DNA of 7,169 bases from Acidobacteriota bacterium (GCA_021811745.1 JAJZNH010000845.1:757-7925); one strand, 5' to 3'. Positions 1 through 7,057 are shown, counted from the first letter of the stretch. A program made the numbers and translations. The notes: a model not told the origin generated them from the letters alone.

Positions 1-119
1 CCGGCACTTGGAGTAATGCCACCTTCCATCAGATCGCTGCACAACTCGATGCGTTCTGCCCCTCCCGTGGCCGCGACAATCGCCGATTCCAGAGAGTCCA
101 CGCAAATTTCAAGTACCAT
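1..119 (-). CDS. cutC: CutC family protein, N-terminal part (runs off the left edge)
   Basis: Only the first 39 residues are in the window. They begin [13 protein letters not shown] and contain GGAERIELC and EGGITPS, the conserved first strand and first loop of the CutC family (E. coli CutC begins with a similar L-E-I-C, then G-A-D-R-V-E-L-C and E-G-G-L-T-P-S pattern). CutC proteins are cytoplasmic TIM barrels of roughly 240 residues. The family was named for copper tolerance in E. coli, but its reaction is not settled and many copies sit among carbohydrate genes. The ATG at 119-117 is the only sensible start: an in-frame TGA lies nine codons upstream with no ATG, GTG or TTG between. A weak GGGA lies 6 nt before the ATG. 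The gene lies 239 nt downstream of the receptor gene, beyond a strong hairpin, so it may be a separate transcript. The family call is firm; the function in this organism is not. Confidence 0.87.
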   Translation of the reverse strand, partial: MVLEICVDSLESAIVAATGGAERIELCSDLMEGGITPSA

Positions 120-293
120 GATCGATCCCAGTCTTACTGGCTTTCAGATCCCAGGCACGCATGTACGATCACACGAAATCCAAAGCGCAAGCGATATAGC
201 CCTTGCCTTCGGCCGGCCAGTTGCGCTCGTCCGTGCGATCAATGCTCAGGCCCGATGATCGCTCATCTCGCGAGCGCGGAAGCCGTTGTCGTG

Positions 294-319
294 CCCAGGT
301 CCCGGAATCGGGACCTGGG
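294..319 (-). terminator. Strong stem-loop downstream of the TonB receptor gene
   Basis: CCCAGGTCCCG (294-304) and CGGGACCTGGG (309-319) form a perfect 11-bp inverted repeat around a 4-nt loop, about 40 nt after the receptor stop codon. The stem is GC-rich and should fold strongly in RNA from either strand. Neither flank has a T run, so it is not a textbook intrinsic terminator. It may stabilise the 3' end of the receptor mRNA, act as a U-tract-less terminator, or work with Rho. Its placement between the receptor and cutC suggests a transcript boundary. Confidence 0.55.
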
Positions 320-358
320 ACAGTCAGTATTATTAGTAAATCAGCCAATGAGCAAAGT

Positions 359-3300
359 CTAGAAGTTGTAGTGCAGCGAAAACTGCAGCGTGCGTGAGTT
401 AGAACGCGGTTGCTGAAAGTAAACGTTGCCGAAGTTTGGATCCGTGATGCTGGAATCCGGATTCCCATAGCTCACGATATTGAATGCATTGAAAGCATCG
501 AGCCGGAAACCGATCGACTGCTCACGGAACGTATTGAAGTCCTTGAATGCCGACGGGTCCAGATTGACGAAGCCCGGTCCGCGAATTGAGCCGTTGCTTT
601 CAGTCCCGAAAGTATCGGGAGCGGGCACGCCGTAGGCGCACACGCCATTGTCCACTCCCGGCGTGAGACACGGCTTCGCTGACGGATCAGTGCCCCACCA
701 GTTTACGTTGCTGCGGCCCACGACCTTCAGCTTACGGTACTGGTTCACACGGCTGGCGCCGTAACTATTGGAGTTGTTGCCTGGTCCGGTGATGACCTGC
801 GGGAAGCCCGAGTAGGCTGCGAAGGCGGTCGCGATCTTCCAACCACCCAGCGCCTCATCCACCAGCCGGTTGGCATTGGGAAGGAACATCTGCCCATGGC
901 CTACCGGCAGTGCATACACGCCCGTCGCGGAGATGTTCTGCGGCACGTCATAGCCGGCCGGACCGTAGTCTGCGTGGCTGTTGTAGTAGTTCTGGAATGC
1001 GCCGCTGTAACCGTAACCGGGGGTAAAAAAGCTGCCGAACAGCGAATAGTTGCCTATGCTGTTGGTCATCGCCTTGCTCCACGTGTAGTTCAGAGTGTAC
1101 TCGAGTCCGTGGCTCAAGCGCTGGCGCAGCACAGCCTGCAACGCGTTGTAATTCATCATGGCGCGCGACTCGGTAATAAGGAGCCCGCCATTGCCGCCGA
1201 CGCCCAGCGCCGAATCGACCCCATCCACGCCAATGTACTTGCTGTTGTAAAACGGGGCCGAGGTGGAATCGCCGTTCACCAGCCACTGATTGACGTTGCC
1301 GTAGTCTTCAATGTGCTGCCCCTGTTCGCCCACGTACCCCACTTGCAGCGAAAGCGTTTGGCTGAGTGCGTACTCCGTCGTGAGGTTCCACTCCTGCACG
1401 AACGCCGGCTGAATGTTCTGCGGATACGCCGTGAAGCCGTTGTTGGAACTGCTGTACTGAACGCTGGTGTCGGTATTGGTAAAGCCTTCCTCGGCTGTGT
1501 TTGGCGTGGCCACCGCCGTTGGGGTAGGGGCGTTGACCGTGAAACCGGCCGCCTGCATGAAGGGCATAATCGCTGTCAGGCGCTGATTGAATGAGTTGCC
1601 CTCAAAGAAGCTTACCGCTCCATAGCCACCGCGGATGACTGAGCGTTGAGTGATCTGGTAAGCAAATCCAACGTGGGGCATCCATTGCCTGAAGTTTGGT
1701 TGGTAACAGGCAGTGTTGGGGCAGATCGCCGCATCGGGCGGCGCGCCTACGGGAATGTGACCGGCATACATGATCTGCCCCGTCGCCAGGTTGATATTTC
1801 CGGTCCGGTCGGATTGCTCGACCCACGGCTCGTCGTACTCGTAACGCAGGCCGTAAACCACTGTGAGATCGGGGAGCACCTTAAAGCTATCCTGGGCAAA
1901 GCCAGCTGCGCGCCATTGACGCTGCCCGACATTGACGCTTGATAAAGTAACACCTCCCGACGATACACGGTCCAGCACAAAATCCGCCGGGCCGTAACCG
2001 CTGGCGGTTGCGGCGAACGGACTCGACGTGAAGGCTCCGCTGTAATTAAGCGAACCCATGTAGCCGTCGTTGTTGCCCGTCGGGTAGTTGTTCTGGTAGC
2101 GCTTTGCGTCCACGCCCATGCTGATGAAATGCTTTCCGCGCTGCCACGTCAGAACGTCGGTGTAGGTGTAAGTATTGTCGATGACTCCGGCAACGTAAGC
2201 CGAGGTGCCAACGCTGCTGAGGCCGTTGTTGAGGTTCTGGTTGGTGAACCCATTGTACGCTTGATTCGGAAAGGTGATGCCTACCTTGGCGTTGCCTGTA
2301 GTACCGAAGATTCCCGTCGGATCCGTCGGGAGTCCCTGGTTCCAATCTGTCCGAGTAAAGCCGATACGCGCATTATTCACGAGCGAAGGAGAGAATGTAT
2401 GTACCCAACTCGCCCCCACGATCCAGGTCGGATACAGATCCTCGACCGGGAAGAGAATGGGCATAACCGAAGTCCCGCCGTTATAGGCGTGGGAGTCCGA
2501 GAAAAAGGCCGTGATTTTGTCGCTGGGCCGCATGTCGTATTCGAGCTTCAGGTCGCCCTGGTTGTTGCCGATAAAATTCTTGATCGGAGCCTCGTAGTTG
2601 TTCTGCGCAATTCCATCGGTGGGAGGCACGCACAAACCACCCGTCGGCGTCACCGGGTTATCCGCTCCGCAGTCGGGATATAGATTTGGATGTGCAAACA
2701 GAAACTTGGCTACCGGATTGTTGACGGGGATGCCGGTATCGCCAGAGTATGGCTGAAATGTGTACGTGGTCTTTCCAGCGACAGTCGCAGTGCTGAGCGA
2801 GTTGTAGAGCTGGATCGGATTGGAGCCGTTGAGCAAAACGGAGAAATCGCCATTGCGCATTGCGTTTGGAATCACGCTGGCATGCTGGAATCCCCCGCTG
2901 TTCTGGCGTGCCCCGAGGTAATCGGCAAAGAAGAACAACTTGTCGCGCTTGATGGGACCACCGATCGTGCCCCCAAACTGCGTCTGCGTGAATGGGTTGA
3001 TAGGCGTCACCGGTGTAGTCAGGCCGTTGAGGTAGGAATTTGCGTTGAAGCGATAATTCTGCACGTAGGCGTAGACCGAACCGTGAAATTGATTCGTGCC
3101 GCTCTTCAGCACAAGCTCCACGGCGGCGCCATTCACGTTTCCTTGATCGGTCGGCGAGTCAGCCGTCACCACTCTCATCTCGTCGAGAGCCTCGGGGGCC
3201 GGACTGTACGAAATCAGATTGTTGTAGGTCTCGTTGTCGTCGATGCCGTCGATCGTGTAGTTGTTCGCCTGCGACCGATTGCCATTGAAATTGGGGGTGT

Positions 3301-3850
3301 CGGAGTTGAACGTACTGCGCTCGATGCTCGTGGTGCCCGACGTTCCGTAGGACGACACCGCGCCCGGCATATAGAGCGTAACCGCCGAGAAATCGAGACC
3401 GTTCAGCGGTAGATTCGAGATGGTATTTGCGGTGAAAACGCTGCCGATCGTGGGGCTGCTGGTATTCAGAATAGGCGCCGCCGCTGATACGCTCACGCTG
3501 GTTGTCGTGCTCCCCACCTCTAATTTCACATTGAAGTTCGCCGTCTGCTGAACTTCCAGGGAGAACGGCGCGATGGTTCCGTTCTTGAATCCGGGCGCCG
3601 TGATCGCCACCTGGTAATGGCCAATCGGCAAAAATTGAATGCGGAAAAGTCCGTCCGCATTTGTGGTTGCGGAGGTGGACACGCTGGTGTCCAGGTCGGT
3701 TGCCACTACCTTGGCGCCGGGCACCACGGCGCCACTCGGGTCAGTCACCTGGCCGGTAATCGTACCCGTTACGGTCTGGGCGGGGGCTAGGGAAACGCAC
3801 AGTACCAGTGCGAACCCAAGAAGAATGCGCAGAAAATTTTTAGTGTTCAT
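359..3850 (-). CDS. TonB-dependent receptor, Oar-like, with N-terminal CarboxypepD_reg-like domain
   Basis: This 1163-residue outer-membrane receptor probably imports a large nutrient, such as an oligosaccharide, using TonB/proton-motive force. Residues 1-24 are a signal peptide (basic start, hydrophobic core, cut after A-P-A). Residues 28-110 are a CarboxypepD_reg-like beta-sandwich with T-G-Q-V-T-D-P-S-G-A-V-V-P-G-A near its start and a G-x-F-x-I-x-x-L-P-x-G-x-Y motif at about 67-79. A plug follows at about 125-250, with LPLNGLDFS and YTIDGIDDNE. The rest is a beta-barrel rich in Tyr, Asn and Gly, including RDKLFFFADYLGARQ, and the chain ends in FSLHYNF with the terminal aromatic typical of barrel insertion. 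The length is normal for acidobacterial Oar-like receptors. The ATG at 3850-3848 has GAGG 5 nt upstream and lies 12 nt after the stop of a stub ORF in the same frame. No SusD partner is visible, and the substrate cannot be read from sequence. No frameshift or internal stop is present. Confidence 0.95.
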   Translation of the reverse strand: MNTKNFLRILLGFALVLCVSLAPAQTVTGTITGQVTDPSGAVVPGAKVVATDLDTSVSTSATTNADGLFRIQFLPIGHYQVAITAPGFKNGTIAPFSLEVQQTANFNVKLEVGSTTTSVSVSAAAPILNTSSPTIGSVFTANTISNLPLNGLDFSAVTLYMPGAVSSYGTSGTTSIERSTFNSDTPNFNGNRSQANNYTIDGIDDNETYNNLISYSPAPEALDEMRVVTADSPTDQGNVNGAAVELVLKSGTNQFHGSVYAYVQNYRFNANSYLNGLTTPVTPINPFTQTQFGGTIGGPIKRDKLFFFADYLGARQNSGGFQHASVIPNAMRNGDFSVLLNGSNPIQLYNSLSTATVAGKTTYTFQPYSGDTGIPVNNPVAKFLFAHPNLYPDCGADNPVTPTGGLCVPPTDGIAQNNYEAPIKNFIGNNQGDLKLEYDMRPSDKITAFFSDSHAYNGGTSVMPILFPVEDLYPTWIVGASWVHTFSPSLVNNARIGFTRTDWNQGLPTDPTGIFGTTGNAKVGITFPNQAYNGFTNQNLNNGLSSVGTSAYVAGVIDNTYTYTDVLTWQRGKHFISMGVDAKRYQNNYPTGNNDGYMGSLNYSGAFTSSPFAATASGYGPADFVLDRVSSGGVTLSSVNVGQRQWRAAGFAQDSFKVLPDLTVVYGLRYEYDEPWVEQSDRTGNINLATGQIMYAGHIPVGAPPDAAICPNTACYQPNFRQWMPHVGFAYQITQRSVIRGGYGAVSFFEGNSFNQRLTAIMPFMQAAGFTVNAPTPTAVATPNTAEEGFTNTDTSVQYSSSNNGFTAYPQNIQPAFVQEWNLTTEYALSQTLSLQVGYVGEQGQHIEDYGNVNQWLVNGDSTSAPFYNSKYIGVDGVDSALGVGGNGGLLITESRAMMNYNALQAVLRQRLSHGLEYTLNYTWSKAMTNSIGNYSLFGSFFTPGYGYSGAFQNYYNSHADYGPAGYDVPQNISATGVYALPVGHGQMFLPNANRLVDEALGGWKIATAFAAYSGFPQVITGPGNNSNSYGASRVNQYRKLKVVGRSNVNWWGTDPSAKPCLTPGVDNGVCAYGVPAPDTFGTESNGSIRGPGFVNLDPSAFKDFNTFREQSIGFRLDAFNAFNIVSYGNPDSSITDPNFGNVYFQQPRSNSRTLQFSLHYNF

Positions 3851-3862
3851 CGAGGCCTCGCT

Positions 3863-4063
3863 TCAAGAGTTGCAGGTGGTGGGCAACTGCGTGCGGTTGC
3901 CGATGTTATGAGCCGCCACGGTGACGCCGGAAACCACGGCGCCGGTTGGGTCGGCGGCTACGCTGCTGGTGGATTCAGCCACGTTTTGGGCGCACAAAAC
4001 CATCACGTTAACGAACATCAAACACACGATCAGGGAGAGAAATTTGCGAGCGGGATGTCGCAT
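3863..4063 (-). pseudogene. Truncated N-terminus of a second TonB receptor, or leader ORF
   Basis: This ORF encodes 66 residues. Residues 1-25 form a signal peptide (MRHPARKF, then a hydrophobic core ending near V-L-C-A). Residues 26-66 match the start of a CarboxypepD_reg domain: ADPTGAVVSGVTVAA here aligns with TDPSGAVVPGAKVVA in the adjacent receptor. It stops with TGA after T-T-C-N-S, about where intact receptors read T-T-N-x-x-G-L-Y. There is no plug or barrel, so it cannot be a transporter. The start at 4063 is chosen because an excellent AAGGAAGG lies 5 nt upstream; another in-frame start lies 11 codons earlier but lacks this spacing. Four codons separate its TGA from the ATG of the receptor, in the same frame. 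It may be the remnant of a duplicated receptor gene left by deletion, or a translated leader that couples translation to the receptor. The strong ribosome binding site suggests it is still translated. Remnant origin is inferred; the similarity is seen directly. Confidence 0.7.
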
Positions 4064-4068
4064 GTTGA

Positions 4069-4076
4069 CCTTCCTT
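4069..4076 (-). promoter_or_regulatory. Strong Shine-Dalgarno of the stub ORF
   Basis: On the minus strand AAGGAAGG lies 5 nt before the ATG at 4063-4061. It is clearly stronger than the GAGG in front of the receptor, whose SD region is itself inside the 10-bp palindrome CGAGGCCTCG (3851-3860). This fixes the stub's start and suggests that ribosomes load here first and may reach the receptor by coupling across the 12-nt gap. Confidence 0.7.
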
Positions 4077-4183
4077 TTGTAAAGGTTGCAGAGCACCGGA
4101 GAACGCCAAGGCCTTTTGAAACAATGAAAGAGCCTAAGCCCAACGATGTTAGCTACAGTACTTCAATTTGATTAATATGTCCA

Positions 4184-4210
4184 CAAAAATGATTAAATTG
4201 GTCATTTTTG
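4184..4210. promoter_or_regulatory. Operator-like inverted repeat in the receptor leader region
   Basis: CAAAAATGA (4184-4192) and TCATTTTTG (4202-4210) are a perfect 9-bp inverted repeat with a 9-nt spacer. A second, imperfect dyad overlaps it: CAATTTGATTAAT (4164-4176) against ATGATTAAATTG (4189-4200). The two share the right-hand ATGATTAAATTG segment, so two alternative pairings are possible. The spacing would suit a dimeric DNA-binding regulator. If transcription starts near 4264, the element would be in the 5' leader, where it could instead form an RNA stem. The binder is unknown. Confidence 0.4.
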
Positions 4211-4270
4211 CCTCAAGGTCGATTACTTATACAAACTCAAGAGGCAGGAAATGGCAGGCATTTATCGCGA

Positions 4271-4300
4271 ATTATAGATATCTATTATATTTATTATCAA
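4271..4300 (-). promoter_or_regulatory. Putative sigma-70-type promoter for the stub/receptor unit
   Basis: On the minus strand TTGATA (4300-4295) and a perfect TATAAT (4276-4271) are separated by 18 nt, close to the housekeeping consensus. Transcription would start near 4264, about 200 nt before the stub ORF. An overlapping alternative is TTGTAT with a 15-nt spacer to another TATAAT. Both boxes lie in palindromes: TATTAT-CA-ATAATA (4292-4305) covers the -35 and ATAGATATCTAT (4274-4285) overlaps the -10. These could be operators, but AT-rich DNA yields such palindromes easily. Confidence 0.5.
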
Positions 4301-4425
4301 TAATATACAATGATATTCCGCGACCTGACTGAGACAGGATGTCCGGGGTGTACTGTATCTCCCGAGTTACCGCTGGTGATTAAGATGAGCAGATTCTTTA
4401 TGCCGCCCGGGGCGAGGAATTGCCT

Positions 4426-4455
4426 TGGCAGGGTGTAATGCCAATGGCCCTGCCA
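4426..4455 (-). terminator. Stem-loop downstream of the hydrolase-like gene
   Basis: TGGCAGGG (4426-4433) and CCCTGCCA (4448-4455) are a perfect 8-bp inverted repeat around a 14-nt loop, starting 52 nt after the stop codon of the hydrolase-like gene. There is no T run on either side. Its role as terminator or mRNA 3'-end stabiliser is inferred from position. Confidence 0.4.
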
Positions 4456-4507
4456 GATTTCCTGGGCCTGACGCCGCCCTCACATTACAGGGCAAAAACT
4501 CGCTTCT

Positions 4508-6883
4508 CTATTTCGCTTTTGATTCAAGAAGGATGGATTGGTCCGGCGCAAGATCAACGTGGATACTCCCGCCCGTCACGGGCGTGGACGCGCCGCTCCA
4601 TACCGAGCGCCATGCGACATTATTCCACGCGGCAGGCGCTTCCACGATGAAATGGCGGCTGTGATCAGCATCATCGCGTAATCCCTCTTCCATGTTTCCG
4701 AAGAGCAGATGAATCCTTCCGTCCGAGGTCATCCACGCGCCCGCGGCTCCCGTCTGCTCCGCGTCGACGCTCCGGACATGGAGTAAACCGGCATCACGTT
4801 CGAGCGCATTCACCGCGGCGGCAGCCAACACATACGGAGCCGGGCTTCCACCCAAAATCTTCAGCAGTCGCTCACCAGGATGCACCGAAAATTCCGGTGG
4901 ATCCCAAAGCAGAAGTTTCTGCGCCGCATCGTCCTTCAATACAAGCTCGGGGAATCCGTCCGTGCTGTAGATGGTCGTTGCCATGCCCTGAGCTGATGCA
5001 GAAGCAGCTTGCAGAGAAGTATCAAGCACTTCCTGCACCGGAAAGCGCGACGGCACATTGCGGACGGCTAACCCTTTCAGGTCGCCGGCCTGCGCGGTGT
5101 GAATTGACGCGAGCCTCTCGCCGCGCTGAAATTGGCGCAATCCGGCGAGCGAGAGCAGCCGCGGATCGATGCCACCGGCAAAGCTGCCAAACAAGGCCAC
5201 CGGCCTGCCTCGATCAATCATCTGCTGGAGGCCGCTAAGTTCCGCAGGATGCATGTGCGACGGCGTTTGGACGATTGCCATTCCGGTGTTGACGCGCGGC
5301 AGCCACTCGATACGTGTTGCAGACATGATCGGGACATGCCACTTGATGATGGATCCCGTCTGCTCGTCGATCCATTCCTTGATGGTCGAGTCTTTTGTCG
5401 CGTGATCGATCTGCCATTGCATTGCGGACCGCGAATAAACGACCGTCGGTCCGAAGACTTCCTTCGTTTGAGCGGCGTCGCGCACGGCGGCATTGACGTT
5501 GCTGCTCAGAAAGGCGACATCGCTCGCTGAGAGAAGCCGCTTGCCCTGGTTTGCCCATGAGATGTACGACCCTTGCGGCATGACCAGGCCATCCGGTGTT
5601 ATGACCGCCGCATGCGAATAAGCCCAGATTCCCCAGCGAAGCCGCTGCGGCACTGTGTGCAACACATCCCATGATTCCCACGCATCAAAGGTCTCCACCA
5701 GCGGATAATGGCGGACCTTCGTACCGGCGAGCATCGCTCCGTGCATGAGCGTGTAAGCGAGCTGATAGCTCCAGCCAAGCGTCGGCGAGTTCCAAAAGTC
5801 CTTCTGGCGTACACCGACCTCATTCCACGCGCCGGCCCACGTCTGATCCACAAAGATATCGAGATAGCCTTCCCTGGCAATCTGCTCAAGGTCGCATCCA
5901 TTGCTGCGCCAGTCTCCTATCGCGCTGGCCGCATTCGAATACATCATGAGCAAAGCATGCGGGTTGGCCAGCTTCGTCTCGCGAACCAGAGCGGCAACTC
6001 TCGCCGTCGCCTGTTGAATCGCCTCGTGCGACGGCATCAGAGTGCCCATCGGCCCTCTGCGCTTGTAGGGGATGGGAAAACCGAAGGAATCACGAAGCAT
6101 CAGCGCATCCAATCCGGCTGCGCGGGACAAGCTGCCCCACTGCGCCGCGAATGCGGCATGCACGCTCATCCCTTCAGTCAATCCATGCGGAAGCCCTCCG
6201 AGCGGTGTGGGATCCGCATGCAACGTATTGGCGGGATTAAAGAACCTCCGCGCACCCGCACGAGCCTGGCCCTTGCTATTGGCGAACGCGGTAAAGGCCT
6301 CGGGATGACGCTTGGCCCACGGCGTAACCTCGCCATAAGCGTCATCCCACGCATACACCAGGCTGCCGACCTTGAAGTTGTGAATTCCGTGCTCTTCAGC
6401 CGTTGCGCGCATCATTTCCGCAAGGCGCTTCAGATCGGCATACGTCCACGGTCCATACCCCTGCTTCTGCACCATAACCGGATTGGCAAACCGCTGCTTC
6501 CATTCTTCGCGGCGCTGCTCCGTCGAGCCTGGCAGCGATGAAGTCTCTGCCACCCATGGCTGCTGCCCCGTTCCAAGCGGCAGAGAGATCCGCTGCTGCA
6601 GATTGCCGCTCCATTCCATGATGTAGGCGACAGTCCATCCCACATTTAGAATGACTCCCTTGTCGCCGGAAACACCGCGATACAGAGGCGTGAAGCGGCT
6701 CCAGAACGTGTTAACGGAGTCTTGAAGGTGACTCTGATCAAACCAATAGAGATCGACCTCAAGCCAGCGATCACCGGGAACGGTAACTGCCGATTCATTC
6801 GATGAATGCTCTTCCGCGGTACACCTCAAGCAACATGCAAGCATCATGCACAAGAGGAGCAACGCGCTTTGCCGTCGCAACAT
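4508..6883 (-). CDS. Secreted glycoside-hydrolase-like protein (family not recognised)
   Basis: The chosen start gives 791 residues. Residues 1-23 form a signal peptide (MLRRQ, then a hydrophobic, Cys-rich core, cut after C-T-A), so the protein is exported. Residues about 75-420 look like a TIM barrel with strand-like segments GVILNVGW, FKVGSLVYAWDDAYGE, LDALMLRDSFGFP, ALLMMYSNAASAIGDW, YLDIFVDQTWAGAWNE and HYPLVETFDAWESWD. These Asp/Glu-rich strand ends are where a glycosidase keeps its acid pair, but I cannot assign catalytic residues. Residues about 475-580, including MAIVQTPSHMHP and RPVALFGSFAGGIDP, resemble the glutaminase-like middle domain of GH42-type enzymes. The C-terminus (about 640-791) seems beta-rich. 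The start is uncertain: the ATG at 6883 gives the cleanest signal peptide, ATG at 6892 and TTG at 6946 are in frame, and none has a good Shine-Dalgarno. Being upstream of the TonB receptor suggests that they share a substrate. Hydrolase activity is inference from layout. Confidence 0.8.
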   Translation of the reverse strand: MLRRQSALLLLCMMLACCLRCTAEEHSSNESAVTVPGDRWLEVDLYWFDQSHLQDSVNTFWSRFTPLYRGVSGDKGVILNVGWTVAYIMEWSGNLQQRISLPLGTGQQPWVAETSSLPGSTEQRREEWKQRFANPVMVQKQGYGPWTYADLKRLAEMMRATAEEHGIHNFKVGSLVYAWDDAYGEVTPWAKRHPEAFTAFANSKGQARAGARRFFNPANTLHADPTPLGGLPHGLTEGMSVHAAFAAQWGSLSRAAGLDALMLRDSFGFPIPYKRRGPMGTLMPSHEAIQQATARVAALVRETKLANPHALLMMYSNAASAIGDWRSNGCDLEQIAREGYLDIFVDQTWAGAWNEVGVRQKDFWNSPTLGWSYQLAYTLMHGAMLAGTKVRHYPLVETFDAWESWDVLHTVPQRLRWGIWAYSHAAVITPDGLVMPQGSYISWANQGKRLLSASDVAFLSSNVNAAVRDAAQTKEVFGPTVVYSRSAMQWQIDHATKDSTIKEWIDEQTGSIIKWHVPIMSATRIEWLPRVNTGMAIVQTPSHMHPAELSGLQQMIDRGRPVALFGSFAGGIDPRLLSLAGLRQFQRGERLASIHTAQAGDLKGLAVRNVPSRFPVQEVLDTSLQAASASAQGMATTIYSTDGFPELVLKDDAAQKLLLWDPPEFSVHPGERLLKILGGSPAPYVLAAAAVNALERDAGLLHVRSVDAEQTGAAGAWMTSDGRIHLLFGNMEEGLRDDADHSRHFIVEAPAAWNNVAWRSVWSGASTPVTGGSIHVDLAPDQSILLESKAK

Positions 6884-6927
6884 ACCAATCATGACGGTGA
6901 TAACGATAGCAAGCTGAAGGAGAAACT

Positions 6928-6940
6928 GTACAGGATGTAC
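6928..6940. promoter_or_regulatory. Operator-like palindrome upstream of the hydrolase-like gene
   Basis: GTACA-GGA-TGTAC is a perfect 5-bp inverted repeat with a 3-nt spacer, 45 nt upstream of the preferred start. A weak minus-strand promoter (TGGCAA, 16 nt, GATAAA) just upstream would place transcription start near 6945, putting this palindrome over the first transcribed bases. If the TTG start at 6946 were used, it would be coding instead. The repeat is short, so chance is possible. Confidence 0.25.
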
Positions 6941-7021
6941 CGGCAACCGCGAAATTTATCTTGGCCAGATCCATTATTGCCATAGAAGCGCGGAGCCGGG
7001 CCCTGGGCTGCGGGGCGAGGG

Positions 7022-7057
7022 TCTATGCCTGGAACAACGAGCAGCCCCAGGCATAGA
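7022..7057 (-). terminator. Stem-loop downstream of the right-edge partial gene
   Basis: TCTATGCCTGG (7022-7032) and CCAGGCATAGA (7047-7057) form a perfect 11-bp inverted repeat with a 14-nt loop, starting about 30 nt after the stop codon of the gene at the right edge. A competing pairing exists between CCTGGGCTGC (7002-7011) and GCAGCCCCAGG (7041-7051). There is no T run. It probably marks the 3' end of that gene and separates it from the hydrolase-like gene. Confidence 0.5.

Larger units (their letters stand above)
4064..4507. other. Intergenic regulatory region with an AT-rich island
   Basis: No gene is credible in these 444 bases. Reading in the direction of transcription (minus strand), it holds a GC-rich part with a hairpin after the hydrolase-like gene (4426-4455), then an AT-rich island at about 4160-4320 that contrasts sharply with the GC-rich surroundings. 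The island contains a near-consensus promoter and several palindromes. A roughly 200-nt untranslated leader follows, up to the stub ORF's ribosome binding site. Two short plus-strand ORFs near 4420-4664 overlap the 3' end of the hydrolase-like gene and look like chance. Confidence 0.7.

Noticed and set aside
16..258. Plus-strand ORF of 80 codons at the left edge
   Set aside because: It covers the clear CutC N-terminus on the minus strand and has no features of its own.
896..1594. Plus-strand ORF of 232 codons antisense to the receptor
   Set aside because: It lies wholly inside the receptor gene on the opposite strand, has no ribosome binding site that stands out, and its Val/Arg/His-rich composition is typical of a shadow frame of a GC-biased gene.
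2690..3412. Plus-strand ORF of 240 codons antisense to the receptor plug region
   Set aside because: Same pattern of a shadow frame: rich in Val, Arg and Ile, no recognisable domain, fully overlapped by a confident gene.
4160..4320. AT-rich island as an insertion sequence or replication origin
   Set aside because: No transposase, no terminal inverted repeats with target duplications, and no cluster of DnaA boxes could be seen.
5708..6541. Plus-strand ORF of 277 codons antisense to the hydrolase-like gene
   Set aside because: Arg- and His-rich with no signal peptide or domain; the minus-strand frame has strand-like segments, a signal peptide and an open frame more than twice as long.
6845..6883. 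Lipoprotein signal in the Cys-rich leader of the hydrolase-like protein
   Set aside because: The cysteines follow L-A-C and L-R, which do not fit the usual lipobox with Gly, Ala or Ser before the Cys; a standard cut after C-T-A fits better.
6884..6946. TTG-initiated extension of the hydrolase-like protein by 21 residues
   Set aside because: It would add a second hydrophobic stretch before a good signal peptide, uses a TTG without a clear Shine-Dalgarno, and covers a palindrome that looks regulatory. It remains possible, so it is noted in the gene entry.
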